From Roseibium hamelinense (GTDB lineage Bacteria > Pseudomonadota > Alphaproteobacteria > Rhizobiales > Stappiaceae), in the NCBI RefSeq assembly GCF_007830545.1, contig NZ_VLLF01000010.1, positions 1 to 64,000 of the forward strand: 64,000 nucleotides of DNA, written 5' to 3'. Under the pieces are notes generated by a model. That model made no database searches, was not told where the DNA came from, and saw only the letters and a list, made by a program, of their open reading frames with translations. Every line of letters starts with the position of its first letter. Positions within the stretch are counted from its first letter, which is position 1. The position numbers were made by a program, and so were the translations under genes. This document shows positions 52,980-61,903 of this stretch, piece by piece.

Positions 52980-54649
52980 GCAAATACACCCTGCAAATAC
53001 CAGCGCGGAGCTCCGGTTTCGCGCTGGTAGAGCCCCTCGCGGTACAGCCAGAACCGGCGCCCATCCTCGTCTTCAATGCGGAAATAGTCCCGGGTTACCC
53101 CATCGCGATGCTCTGGCGGTGCATCACTGGCCCCAATCCACCAGGGCGGAGCAATCCGCTCCGGCCCCTCAGAGCGGACCACCTTGTAAAGCACCCGCCG
53201 CCAGCGGAACCGCAAAGGCGGCCCTTCAGGCACCATGGCAACCGCCTCAACCGGCTCTGCCGGTTCAATCAGACGCAAGGGGCGGTCCACAGGCAGCTCC
53301 TGCCAGGCGCCATCCGGCTCAGCCCTGTCACATTCCGCTGAAGCATGCTCAGAAAACCCAAGCCCAAGATCCGGGCCGGACAGGCCCACCCATGACAAGG
53401 CCTCCTCGCGCACCGTAGCTGCCGGAACGACGGCGAACTGGCTTTCCGGCAAATGCCGGTCAACAGGCAGCAAACGGCCGACCCGTTCAATGCCAAGGCG
53501 AGCACCCAACCGGTCGATCAGACCAGCCAGATCCGCCTCTGCCTCCGACCGCCCCCTGCCTACAAGGCTGAGCTGATCCGGGGCGTCGGCCTGCGCCTCC
53601 AGAACCGCGAGCCGCACGAGATCATACCCGAAACCGGCATCCAGAACGCTTTCGTCCGCTTTCAGCTTTTCAGCAAAAAGCGCAAGGATCCGCTTCGCAT
53701 CGCGCAAAGGCTTGCTGGTGCCGACAACGATTTTCTGGACCGCACCATCCACTCGGAACAAGGCCAGTTCAAATGCTCTTCCCCCCTCGACACGGCGCCC
53801 AAGGGCCTCACAGATTTGCCGCCCTAAGGACAGGGTCACTGCCTTGATGTCTTCAACAAGACCGATCGGGTCGAAGAACCGGCGCTCGGCCATAACAACC
53901 GGCGTTGCAAAACGCGGCGAGATCGGGTCGCCTTGCTGGCCCAGCGCCTGGTCAAGAAGCTTAACCAGTTCCGGCCCATAACGGCTGGCCAATGGGGCAC
54001 GGGGCCGCCCGGCAATATCGGCAATGGTTGTCAGGCCTACATGCTCGAGCGCCTGTACAGTTTCCCGCGCAATACGCAGCCCCGCCAGAGGAAGCGGGGC
54101 AAGAGCTGCAAATTCATTGCCCGGCTCGATCACCTCTCGCGTGCCGAAGCGGGCCACAGCCCAAGCCGCACCGGGCGTGCCGGCCACCGCGCCAGAAACA
54201 CAAAAGCCCTGCTTTTCTAATCTTTCAAGCACATCTGCCAGCAACGCTTTTTCACCGCCAAACAAATGCGCGCATCCGGTGACGTCGAGCAGGAGGCCGT
54301 CACTTCCATCCAGCGCCACCAGGGGCGTATAGCGGTCGCACCAATCGGCGATAAACCCCAAAAGCGCCGCCTCCAGCTCGGGCGCGGCCTCCTCGACCAA
54401 AAGATGCGGCACACGGGCCCTTGCATCCGCCAAGGGTTCGCCGGCCTTGAGCCCAAAGGCTTTTCCCGTGCCATTCACGCAGACAAGGCGTTGCGCATTG
54501 CGTGCGCGCGCAGTGACGACAAAAGGCGGTTCAGCTTGTCTTGCCTGAGGCCGTGCGGCCTGACGCAAGTACCTCAGGACCCGGTCGCAAGCCAGTTCCG
54601 GAAACCATAGGGAGAGAATACGCTGGTGCGGCAAGTTTTCTCGCGGCAT
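52976..54649 (-). CDS. imuB: ImuB, catalytically inactive Y-family polymerase-like protein
   Basis: A 557-residue partner of DnaE2 that recruits it to the beta clamp. The N-terminus RILSLWFPELACDRV replaces the metal-binding motif of active Y-family polymerases, so no own catalysis is expected. Later blocks include palm- and finger-like segments and a clamp-binding motif QLSLVGRG near residue 355. ATG at 54649 follows tandem GGAG; the start of conserved sequence a few residues later means the first about 120 bases overlap the imuA 3' end in another frame. Also overlaps dnaE2 by four bases. Confidence 0.95.
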   Translation of the reverse strand: MPRENLPHQRILSLWFPELACDRVLRYLRQAARPQARQAEPPFVVTARARNAQRLVCVNGTGKAFGLKAGEPLADARARVPHLLVEEAAPELEAALLGFIADWCDRYTPLVALDGSDGLLLDVTGCAHLFGGEKALLADVLERLEKQGFCVSGAVAGTPGAAWAVARFGTREVIEPGNEFAALAPLPLAGLRIARETVQALEHVGLTTIADIAGRPRAPLASRYGPELVKLLDQALGQQGDPISPRFATPVVMAERRFFDPIGLVEDIKAVTLSLGRQICEALGRRVEGGRAFELALFRVDGAVQKIVVGTSKPLRDAKRILALFAEKLKADESVLDAGFGYDLVRLAVLEAQADAPDQLSLVGRGRSEAEADLAGLIDRLGARLGIERVGRLLPVDRHLPESQFAVVPAATVREEALSWVGLSGPDLGLGFSEHASAECDRAEPDGAWQELPVDRPLRLIEPAEPVEAVAMVPEGPPLRFRWRRVLYKVVRSEGPERIAPPWWIGASDAPPEHRDGVTRDYFRIEDEDGRRFWLYREGLYQRETGAPRWYLQGVFA

Positions 54650-55454
54650 GGCTCCACTCCACAATCAAATGACCCTCGCGGCCATCCCGGTTCCGGGTCA
54701 GGTTGACAGTCCAAGCAGCCCGACCCAAACCGTCGTGTGGCCTTTGGCCGGACAAGAGCGGTGGGGCTGAGGCATGCGGCGCGGCTTTCCAGCGCGTCAT
54801 CGCCGCCGTCGGTTCGAATTCCGTGCCGTGACGCAACAAAAACACGGGTGTGCCCCCGATCCGGGCCCGCAGCATCAGGCGGCGTGTTGCCGTCAAATCG
54901 AGCGCTTTCGAAGCCCCCCGGACTTCCCCGACCACCGCAGCAAGCGCAGAACATTGCGCACCTTCTTCCATGGCCCACAACAGATCTTCGGTGCGCCGTG
55001 CAGTGACACAAACCACCCTGGCAGGATCCATGCCGAAACGGAGCAACCCGGGAGGATACGGCATGCCAGCCTCACGAAGAACACCCTGATCCATAACCCA
55101 AAGCACCAGTCCGTCACGCGCTTTCAACAAACTGGCGATAACGGATATGGCAACCCCTGACAGGGCTCCTGCATCGCGGCTTTGCGGCGTGACAACTTCA
55201 TGCAGCCCCCCCTCCAGAAAGGCCGAAGTTCTGAACAAGGGGTCCAGCTGCTCCAGACCGGGAACCGGCGTGAAACTGGATGTGCCCCCCTGAGAATTGC
55301 CCGGCCCCTGCCAAGAGGCAGCGGAAGCAGGGGCCGGACCAAGCTGCGTATCCAAGGGGAGGCGGCCCTCAAGACCCGCAATACGGCGGCGCAGCTCGGT
55401 AATTCTGTCGGGCTTGCATGTCTCCTCGTCCCGGCCATTGTCTGACCGGTCCAT
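54531..55454 (-). CDS. imuA: ImuA, SOS mutagenesis RecA-like protein
   Basis: A 307-residue RecA-related protein of the ImuA/SulA-like group that works with ImuB and DnaE2. The RecA-like core opens at LFRTSAFLEGGLHEVV and continues through ISVIASLLKARDGLVLWV, GLLRFGMDPARVVCV and DLLWAMEEG; the C-terminal WTVNLTRNRDGREGHLIVEW block is typical. ATG at 55454 has AGGA six bases upstream; ten more codons are open upstream. A LexA box lies 50 bases before it. First gene of imuA-imuB-dnaE2. Confidence 0.93.
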   Translation of the reverse strand: MDRSDNGRDEETCKPDRITELRRRIAGLEGRLPLDTQLGPAPASAASWQGPGNSQGGTSSFTPVPGLEQLDPLFRTSAFLEGGLHEVVTPQSRDAGALSGVAISVIASLLKARDGLVLWVMDQGVLREAGMPYPPGLLRFGMDPARVVCVTARRTEDLLWAMEEGAQCSALAAVVGEVRGASKALDLTATRRLMLRARIGGTPVFLLRHGTEFEPTAAMTRWKAAPHASAPPLLSGQRPHDGLGRAAWTVNLTRNRDGREGHLIVEWSHAARKLAAPAYSLPMVSGTGLRPGPEVLASGRTASGKTS

Positions 55455-55503
55455 GTTTGTCCTGTTCTGGGCGACACGGTGCACGGGCGTTCCAATCGGC
55501 TTT

Positions 55504-55518
55504 GTTCTCTATTTGTTC
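55504..55518 (-). promoter_or_regulatory. LexA (SOS) box of the imu cassette
   Basis: On the plus strand GTTC-TCTATTT-GTTC, on the gene strand GAAC-N7-GAAC, the alphaproteobacterial LexA recognition pattern. It lies 50 bases before imuA and just downstream of a promoter-like TTGACT (complement of 55545-55550) with a TCTATA-like -10 (complement of 55520-55525), where bound LexA would block transcription. Confidence 0.85.
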
Positions 55519-55763
55519 CTATAGATTCCGGAGACGGCCCAAAGAGTCAAGCAGGTTTTCAAACATAATCTTTCCGCAAGGAAATATGCCAGCATGAGCT
55601 GATTATTCGGACCATGTGCAACTCAAAAAAGTGACTTCAAATCAAACATGAAACAACTCGAACAAATCGAAAGATAAAGTATGTCCGATATTTAATTTGA
55701 ACCTTATGCCACAGCATCCACCTAACCCTTGTCACTGCACTCTAAAAACAAGGGACCACTCGT
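55519..55763. other. AT-rich gene-free stretch between imuA and the small gene
   Basis: It holds the imu promoter at its left end and is otherwise AT- and A/C-rich compared with the surroundings. A nine-codon frame (MKQLEQIER from 55648) has no ribosome site and is probably chance. A promoter for the 49-residue gene should lie here but no convincing -35/-10 pair was found. Confidence 0.5.
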
Positions 55764-55913
55764 ATGATCAAACGTTTTGCCAAACGCCGAAAATACCACA
55801 TAAACAACCAGATTGCCGCAATTATCAACAGACAGGACGTTCTGACCCATGGAGAATACCTGGAACTTCAACAACTTGACAGAAGCCACCAGTTCTGGGG
55901 ACGCTTTTCGTAA
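55764..55913 (+). CDS. Small basic protein of 49 residues, function unknown
   Basis: ATG at 55764 follows AGGGA by eight bases, and the frame runs 49 codons to TAA, with a perfect intrinsic terminator four bases later. The protein starts MIKRFAKRRKYHINNQ, strongly basic, continues with a helical IAAIINRQDVL, an acidic middle (HGEYLELQQLD) and ends HQFWGRFS. Base composition is AT-richer than in neighbouring genes. No Cys, no signal peptide, no membrane segment. I do not recognise a family. The complete signal set of ribosome site, frame and terminator makes it a real gene candidate. Confidence 0.7.
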   Translation: MIKRFAKRRKYHINNQIAAIINRQDVLTHGEYLELQQLDRSHQFWGRFS

Positions 55914-55916
55914 CTT

Positions 55917-55946
55917 AAAACGCCTTGGACCTTTCTAAGGCGTTTT
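55917..55946 (+). terminator. Terminator of the 49-residue gene
   Basis: AAAACGCCTT (55917-55926) and AAGGCGTTTT (55937-55946) pair perfectly over a ten-base loop, followed by ACTTT. The A/T ends make it usable on both strands, but only the plus-strand small gene is near. Confidence 0.85.
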
Positions 55947-56077
55947 ACTTTCAGCACATCATGCGGCATCGCTTCACACCTCTGTGAAAAATCACAGGCT
56001 CCACATGCACATCCAGCCATAGACTGTTAATTCCTACATGTCATACAGTGGCTATGTCGTGACAAGGAACGCAGGTC

Positions 56078-57490
56078 TTGCGGTTGACCGATCACCAAGG
56101 ATTACAGCGCCTGCCAAACTCGGGAACGCGAAAGCTTGCCTCAAAAGCCTTTCACCCGCTGAAAACCTTGATTATGGGCGTAGTAAACAGCCCGGATTCC
56201 GCCGGACGCATGGCGGTGACCACTTTTGCTGTACGGGTTGGCGGCGCCGCCCTTGCCTACATTTCTCAAATTCTGCTGGCCCGCTGGATGGGGGCTCATG
56301 AATACGGAATTTTTTCCGTTGCCTGGACCTGGATCATCATCCTTGGCCTGCTTGCCTGCATCGGCTTTTCCTCATCCCCGGCAAAATATATCCCGCAATA
56401 TAAAAAAACTGGCGATTTCAGCCGGCTTCGGGGCTTTCTATATACCAGCCGTCTGGCAGCTTTCCTGATAGCCAGCATTATCGCTGTCTCAGGCATCTTT
56501 ATCCTGTTCAGCCTGCGTGGCTATATTCCAACCCACTATGTGCTGCCGATGGCCATGGTGCTCTTTTGTCTGCCACTGTTTTCGGTCGGCGGCGTCCAGG
56601 ACGGCATTGCTCGAAGCTATGACTGGCCGTCCCTGTCCGTACTGCCAACCTATATTTGGCGCCCGCTTGGCATTCTGGTCATCTTGTTCGCACTTATGAC
56701 TTTTGGGGAGCCGGCCACTGCCGTGACCGCCGCCGGCGCAGCAGTCGCCGCGACATGGGGTGTTGCGTTGTACCAGATGGTCCGGCTGAACACGCGAATT
56801 GCACAAACGCTGCCGCCCGGCCCCCGCACCAATGAGCTCCCCCTATGGCTCGCAGTGTCCCTGCCGATGCTCATGGTTGAAGGGTTTTTACAGCTGATCA
56901 CCAGTGCGGATGTGATCATGGTCAGCTTTTGGCACAGTCCTGAAGAAACGGCCGTCTATTTCGCCGCGTCCAAAACGCTGGCTCTCATCCACTTTGTCTA
57001 CTTTGCCGTGCGCTCCGCATCGGCGCACCGGTTTGCAGGCTTTGTAGAGACAAACGATCAGGCCGGTTTGCGCTCTTATGTGCAAAAATCCAGCCTTTGG
57101 ACCTTCGGGCCCTCGTTGCTTGGTGGCGTCATCCTGCTGGCACTCGCACCGTTCCTTCTCAGCCTCTTCGGGTCCGGCTTTTCTGCCGGTTATCCGGTCA
57201 TTGCGATCTTGATGCTTGGTGTTTTGGCCCGAGCGTCTATCGGACCGGTGGATGCCCTGTTGATGATGACCGGGCACCAGCGCAGCTGTGCGGCTATTTA
57301 CGCCGCAACATTTGCAGTGAATGTTGTTTTGAATGTTATCTTCATACCTGCCTTCGGTCTCGCCGGGGCGGCCGCCGCAACCAGCCTTGCCATCTGTTTT
57401 GAAGCTGTATGTCTGGCAACTTTGGCCCGGCACAGGCTGAGCGTGACAACCTTTGTTCCGTTGATCCTATTGCAGCGCAGGGGGGCGTGA
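56078..57490 (+). CDS. Polysaccharide flippase-like MOP-superfamily protein
   Basis: A 470-residue inner-membrane protein with about 12-14 hydrophobic segments, opening after a basic leader with TTFAVRVGGAALAYISQILLARWMG, which is the Wzx/oligosaccharide flippase pattern. It would move lipid-linked sugars across the membrane. The TTG start at 56078 has AAGGA nine bases upstream; the first 40 residues look non-membrane, and ATG at 56174 is another possible start without a good ribosome site. The stop codon overlaps the next ATG by one base (TGATG), so the following GNAT gene is coupled. Confidence 0.85.
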   Translation: MRLTDHQGLQRLPNSGTRKLASKAFHPLKTLIMGVVNSPDSAGRMAVTTFAVRVGGAALAYISQILLARWMGAHEYGIFSVAWTWIIILGLLACIGFSSSPAKYIPQYKKTGDFSRLRGFLYTSRLAAFLIASIIAVSGIFILFSLRGYIPTHYVLPMAMVLFCLPLFSVGGVQDGIARSYDWPSLSVLPTYIWRPLGILVILFALMTFGEPATAVTAAGAAVAATWGVALYQMVRLNTRIAQTLPPGPRTNELPLWLAVSLPMLMVEGFLQLITSADVIMVSFWHSPEETAVYFAASKTLALIHFVYFAVRSASAHRFAGFVETNDQAGLRSYVQKSSLWTFGPSLLGGVILLALAPFLLSLFGSGFSAGYPVIAILMLGVLARASIGPVDALLMMTGHQRSCAAIYAATFAVNVVLNVIFIPAFGLAGAAAATSLAICFEAVCLATLARHRLSVTTFVPLILLQRRGA

Positions 57491-58632
57491 TGTTGTTTCC
57501 ATCTCACCTTACAAGTGGCCTGACCCCGCTGATTATCGACCCGAAGGATCCAGGGGAGCATTACGCTCCGTGGCAGGAGTTATCCAAAGCTGCGATAGAC
57601 CCAAACCCTTTCTTCGGGCCGGAGTTTTTGATCCCGTTTCTGGAAAATATGGAAACACCAAAGGTGCATCTGTGTGTTTTGAAAGAAGCGGAAACGGGCC
57701 GGTGGATGATGGCAGCACCGGTTGTCCGCAGACGGCCCGGTCTTGCCATTCCCGTAACTTCGCTTTACGCGACCGAATATGGCCCGCTCGGTGTGCCGCT
57801 CATGCAATCAGACGCCGGCCCGCAAACCACGGACGCCTTCTTGCAGCTTGCCGCGGAGCAAGGCGGCATGCCCGTTGTTGCCATGCCCTATATGCCCGTT
57901 GAAGGCACAAGCGCGCGTATTTTAAGCCAATCCGACCACTGGCATCTGGCGACATCAACACCAGCCGAACGCGCCGCCCATGACGCTGGTCTCCTTGGGG
58001 AAGCACAATTCGCCTCGGCCTTTAGCGGCAAACGGCGCAAGGAGCTGCCACGTTTGATGCGCCGCCTTGCCGAACAGGGCGAGGTCAAATTGGCGAGTGT
58101 TTCCGGCCCGCAAGCCGTTGAACAGTTTGAGGCCTTTCTTGAGCTCGAAGAAAAGGGCTGGAAAGGCAAGTCCGGCACAGCCTTGAAAAGCAGGCCACAG
58201 ACCCTGACCTTTGCGCGCGCGATGATTGCAACCCGCGCCACACGAGATGGGGTGCGTATCGATACACTCCAGGTCGGGGGAGAAGCGATCGCTCTTTTGG
58301 TGATCTTACGGGAAGGCACCAAGGCATTTTCCTGGAAAATTGCCTACAACGAAGACTTCGGGAAATACTCACCCGGCGCCCAGCTTGCGCTGTATGCCCT
58401 AGAACGCAACCTGAATGATCCGGATCTGACCGATGGCGCGGATTCCCTTGCGGTTCCGGGGCACACGATGATCGAGCCTTTGTGGAATGGCAGGATCCGC
58501 ACCGCGACCATGCTGTTCGCCAGAAGCCTGCCCGGCCGCTTGCTTCAAGCCGGCGCCAAGGCTGATATCGTGACAGAACAACGTCTTCGGCGCTACGCCC
58601 GAAAATACCTGAAGCGTGGCAAGAACACTTAA
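57490..58632 (+). CDS. GNAT/FemAB-like acyltransferase (CelD/BcsL type)
   Basis: A 380-residue protein with a C-terminal GNAT-like domain of the BioF2/CelD type: FSGKRRKELPRLMRRLAEQGEV, FLELEEKGWKGKSGTAL, then ALLVILREGTKAFSWKIAYNED split by beta-strands. Such enzymes are often found in exopolysaccharide or capsule clusters and transfer acyl or aminoacyl groups. ATG at 57490 shares a base with the flippase stop and follows a G-rich ribosome site. It overlaps the convergent acyl-CoA synthetase gene by four bases. Confidence 0.85.
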   Translation: MLFPSHLTSGLTPLIIDPKDPGEHYAPWQELSKAAIDPNPFFGPEFLIPFLENMETPKVHLCVLKEAETGRWMMAAPVVRRRPGLAIPVTSLYATEYGPLGVPLMQSDAGPQTTDAFLQLAAEQGGMPVVAMPYMPVEGTSARILSQSDHWHLATSTPAERAAHDAGLLGEAQFASAFSGKRRKELPRLMRRLAEQGEVKLASVSGPQAVEQFEAFLELEEKGWKGKSGTALKSRPQTLTFARAMIATRATRDGVRIDTLQVGGEAIALLVILREGTKAFSWKIAYNEDFGKYSPGAQLALYALERNLNDPDLTDGADSLAVPGHTMIEPLWNGRIRTATMLFARSLPGRLLQAGAKADIVTEQRLRRYARKYLKRGKNT

Positions 58633-60281
58633 ACGCTCTCGGTTGCCTCCCCAGAATGTTCGGACCGGGCTTTGTCGCGCAATTTGCGCCGGATCACCTT
58701 ACCGGTCGTGGTCATAGGAAGTTCGGTTACAAAGTCGATCTCACGCGGATATTCATGTGCCGAAAGGCGTTTGCGCACATGATCCTGAATGTCAGCGGCG
58801 AGCTGTTTGTCCGCCTGGGATCCGTCTTTTAGCACCACATAGGCCTTCACGATTTCCGTACGCAATGGGTCAGGCTTCCCCACGACCGCCGACAGCGCCA
58901 CGGCCGGGTGGGTCAATAGGCAATCCTCAATTTCGCCCGGACCAATCCGGTAACTCGCAGAGGTGATCACATCGTCATCCCGGCCGACAAAATGGAAATA
59001 ACCATCTTCGTCACACAGACCTTGATCTCCCGTGATCATCCAGTCACCAACGAATTTTTGTTTGGTCGCATCGGGATTGTTCCAGTATTTGAGGAACATC
59101 ACGGGATCAGGCCGGCGAATGGCAATCTGGCCAAGTGTTTCCGCAGGAAGCCGCTCGCCATTCTCATCGATAATCGCAACATCATGACCAGGCGTCGGCT
59201 TACCGATCGCGCCACCACGACTGATACCAGCCGCAACGCACGACCCGAGAACAGCATTACACTCTGTTTGACCGTAGAACTCATTGATGGCAAACCCGAA
59301 CGTCTGTTCAAACCAATCGTAGGTTTCCCGCCCCAGAGCCTCGCCCGCTGAGCCTACGCTGCGCAACACCAACTCGAAGCGGCTCGCCGGTTTTTCGACG
59401 GACCGCAGCATTTTCAAGGCGGTTGGCGGAATGAACGCATTTCGCACCTTTTCGTCCTGCATCAGCAGATAGGCGCGCTCCGGATCAAACTTTCGAAAAC
59501 TCCGTGATATGACTGGCACACCAAAATGAAGCGCTGGAAACAGAGCATTCAGCAGACCGCCCGCCCAAGCCCAGTCTGCCGGGGTCCAGAGCAGATCGCC
59601 ATCATGGGGCATGAAGTTCTGAGACATCTGAATGCCGGGCAGATGGCCGAGAAGCACCCGGTGACCATGAAGCACCCCCTTCGGCGGGCCCGTCGTACCG
59701 GAGGTATAGATCATCAAAGCCGGGTCATCAGCCAAGGTCCGCAGCGTTTCGAATGTGTCCCTGGCTTTTTCAAGCTCCACATGGAAATCCGTCACGCCAG
59801 ACTCCGCACCATCAACCGATAGCACATGTTCGAGCGCCTTGGGTCGAACATCAAGTTGCGCCAGCTTTTCGACCCCGGACGTGTCGCAGACCAACAGTTT
59901 GGCTGCCGAGTCTTCCAGACGGTACCTCAGCGCCTCAAGTCCGAACAGCGAAGCAAGCGGAACGGCCACTGCCCCCACCTTGTAAATGCCCAGATGCGCA
60001 ATTGCGGTTTGCGGGCACTGGGGCAGCAATAGAGCAACCCGATCGCCTCGCCGGACTCCAAGACCCACAAGTAGATTCGCAAAGCGGTTGGCCGCTTGGT
60101 TGAGCGTTCTGTGACTCCAATCTTCCCGGCTGCCATCCTCCTCGACATGACGGATCGCGACTGCATCGGGAAGCACGCGTGCCCAATGATCGCTGACACT
60201 GTCGGCAATGTTGTAATTTTCAGGAATGAACCATGAGAACCGGGATCGGAGACTGTCCAGATCGCTGGCGGGCTCGAGCAT
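58629..60281 (-). CDS. AMP-binding acyl-CoA synthetase (ACSM/medium-chain type)
   Basis: A 550-residue adenylate-forming ligase that activates a carboxylic acid to its CoA thioester. The P-loop-like YTSGTTGPPKGV is at about residue 195, the A5 block reads NEFYGQTEC, then GDWMITGDQGLCDEDGYFHF, GRDDDVITSASYRIGPGEIE, and the catalytic Lys in TTTGKVIRRKL near the end. Overall layout fits acetyl/medium-chain acyl-CoA synthetases. ATG at 60281 is preferred over TTG at 60302. Substrate not determined. Confidence 0.92.
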   Translation of the reverse strand: MLEPASDLDSLRSRFSWFIPENYNIADSVSDHWARVLPDAVAIRHVEEDGSREDWSHRTLNQAANRFANLLVGLGVRRGDRVALLLPQCPQTAIAHLGIYKVGAVAVPLASLFGLEALRYRLEDSAAKLLVCDTSGVEKLAQLDVRPKALEHVLSVDGAESGVTDFHVELEKARDTFETLRTLADDPALMIYTSGTTGPPKGVLHGHRVLLGHLPGIQMSQNFMPHDGDLLWTPADWAWAGGLLNALFPALHFGVPVISRSFRKFDPERAYLLMQDEKVRNAFIPPTALKMLRSVEKPASRFELVLRSVGSAGEALGRETYDWFEQTFGFAINEFYGQTECNAVLGSCVAAGISRGGAIGKPTPGHDVAIIDENGERLPAETLGQIAIRRPDPVMFLKYWNNPDATKQKFVGDWMITGDQGLCDEDGYFHFVGRDDDVITSASYRIGPGEIEDCLLTHPAVALSAVVGKPDPLRTEIVKAYVVLKDGSQADKQLAADIQDHVRKRLSAHEYPREIDFVTELPMTTTGKVIRRKLRDKARSEHSGEATESV

Positions 60282-60374
60282 GAAATGGTATCCGCTGCAC
60301 AAAAACGAGGCAGCGGAGACTAGCGGCGCTCATAATGCAACGCAACAGGCAATGTGGCGTTGCAAAAAGCCGTA

Positions 60375-61610
60375 TTATTGGGGCTTGGCCTCCGGCACGG
60401 CAATAGATCCGGTTGCCGATGGGGTTTCTTCGCCCCGAGCGCCGCCGAAAGGCAGCCAACGCTTGATGATACCGCCAACACCGTCGCTGCTTTGCGTTTC
60501 AGGTGCGAAGGCTGTTGCAACACCGGTTGTTGCACTTCCCGGCCGCTGTGAAGCTGCTTGAATAGCGCCCGGAGCTGCTGTCTCTTCCGGCACTGCGGCG
60601 GCCACCGCACTGCCTGCATCGGCGGTATCCGAACTAGGCTGGGCTAGCCCACCCTCGTCATTGCCCCCCAGGAAATTGGCAATCTGGCTCTGGCGCTCTT
60701 CCCAACGGCGCTGACGTTCTTCGCGCGCATCCAAGCGGGCAACGATCTGCTGAAACTTTTTATCGTCTTCAGACTGTTTTTGCTGAACAAGCTGCTGCAG
60801 GCGCGCCGGCACTTCATATTCGGGGCATTTTGCGGTCGCACGGAACGGCACACCTTCTACAAGTGTGGTCGCATCGAACACGTATTTCTTCTCGCAGACC
60901 GAAATTTTCGGCGGCACTTTGGTCAGTTCAAAATGGTCATACCCGACTTTGAGCATCCGCCAGAAATCCATATGCTCGCTGTCACGGTGTTCAGCCATGT
61001 TTTCCGGCGTCATGCGGAAGGGAAACGCCTGAACCTGGAAAGCCCTCTGACCGCCTTTAAAACTGTCGCGAGCCAGCGCATAAATGTCCTGAACCTGAGC
61101 ATCGGTCATTGCGTAGCAGCCACGAGACGAGCAAGCACCGTGAACCATCAGATGCGAGCCGGTCCGCCCGTGCGCACGGTCAAACTTGTTCGGATAGCCC
61201 AGATTAAACGCAAGATGATAACTGGAATTCGGGTTCATCAAACCCGGCGTGATCTCATAGAACCCTTCAGGCGCCTGCCGGTCACCTTCCTTGAATTTTG
61301 GCCCCAGTTCACCAGACCATTTGCAGATCTCGAACGATTCCAGAAGTTCGAAACGCCCGTTTCGGGCTTCCTTCCAGACCTCCAGTTCGTTTTCTTGCTT
61401 GTAGATCCTGATCATGATTGGCGACGTCGCACTCATGTTCAGATCGGTCATTTTACGTTTGACTTCAGCGCTTACCGGACGTTGCGCCTTCGGACCGTAC
61501 CCGAGTTCGTCCGCCTGGCAGCCTGCAAGAACGCCGGCGACCAGAATGGCTCCGGCAAGCTGGCGTATACGCTTGCCATTCATACGGCCTGCGATTGCTT
61601 GACCACGCAT
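60375..61610 (-). CDS. YafK-type L,D-transpeptidase lipoprotein with extended C-terminus
   Basis: A 411-residue protein. A lipoprotein signal ends at Cys31 (VLAGC). The YkuD catalytic domain (residues about 60-250) has the family motif HGACSSRGCYAMTD with the nucleophile Cys and HGRTGSHL before it. In E. coli the closest type (YafK/DpaA) removes Braun lipoprotein from peptidoglycan. A tail of about 150 residues adds a charged coiled-coil-like stretch (REERQRRWEERQSQ) and a low-complexity Ala/Thr/Ser region. ATG at 61610; ATG at 61583 gives a shorter signal, and the frame opens at 61703. Confidence 0.88.
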   Translation of the reverse strand: MRGQAIAGRMNGKRIRQLAGAILVAGVLAGCQADELGYGPKAQRPVSAEVKRKMTDLNMSATSPIMIRIYKQENELEVWKEARNGRFELLESFEICKWSGELGPKFKEGDRQAPEGFYEITPGLMNPNSSYHLAFNLGYPNKFDRAHGRTGSHLMVHGACSSRGCYAMTDAQVQDIYALARDSFKGGQRAFQVQAFPFRMTPENMAEHRDSEHMDFWRMLKVGYDHFELTKVPPKISVCEKKYVFDATTLVEGVPFRATAKCPEYEVPARLQQLVQQKQSEDDKKFQQIVARLDAREERQRRWEERQSQIANFLGGNDEGGLAQPSSDTADAGSAVAAAVPEETAAPGAIQAASQRPGSATTGVATAFAPETQSSDGVGGIIKRWLPFGGARGEETPSATGSIAVPEAKPQ

Positions 61611-61903
61611 TTTCAAATCTGCCGCAAGACACTGCCAATCGGCCATATGATCGTCCCATACCAATTGCGCGCAGGTGAAACCCGCCGCCAATCGCCCCAA
61701 CATCCTCGAAAGGAGGCTATGAAACTATAGTTGACAGTCTGTTACCTGTGCGAATGGACACCTGCCCCCCACCGCAAATGACGTCTGCCAGCATGCTCAA
61801 TGACGGTAGAATCTGGCTAAACCACGGCAAAGCTACCACGCAATGAACAGCTATGCACCGCGGTATCGTCACATTCCCGTCAGAGCAGCTTCCAATGGCC
61901 GGT
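61611..61903. other. Gene-free stretch between accA and the L,D-transpeptidase gene
   Basis: No protein frame is convincing. The part next to the transpeptidase gene stays open in its frame back to an ATG at 61703, but the residues are not signal-like. A -10-like TATAGT (minus strand, near 61727) could belong to the transpeptidase promoter. Nothing else recognised. Confidence 0.45.

Noticed and set aside
52976-54649. ImuB as an active Y-family DNA polymerase
   Set aside because: The N-terminal metal-binding motif of active enzymes is replaced, and it sits in a standard imuA-imuB-dnaE2 cassette.
55697-55879. 60-codon plus-strand frame overlapping the 49-residue gene
   Set aside because: No ribosome site and a His/Pro/Cys-rich composition; the other frame has a ribosome site and ends just before a terminator.
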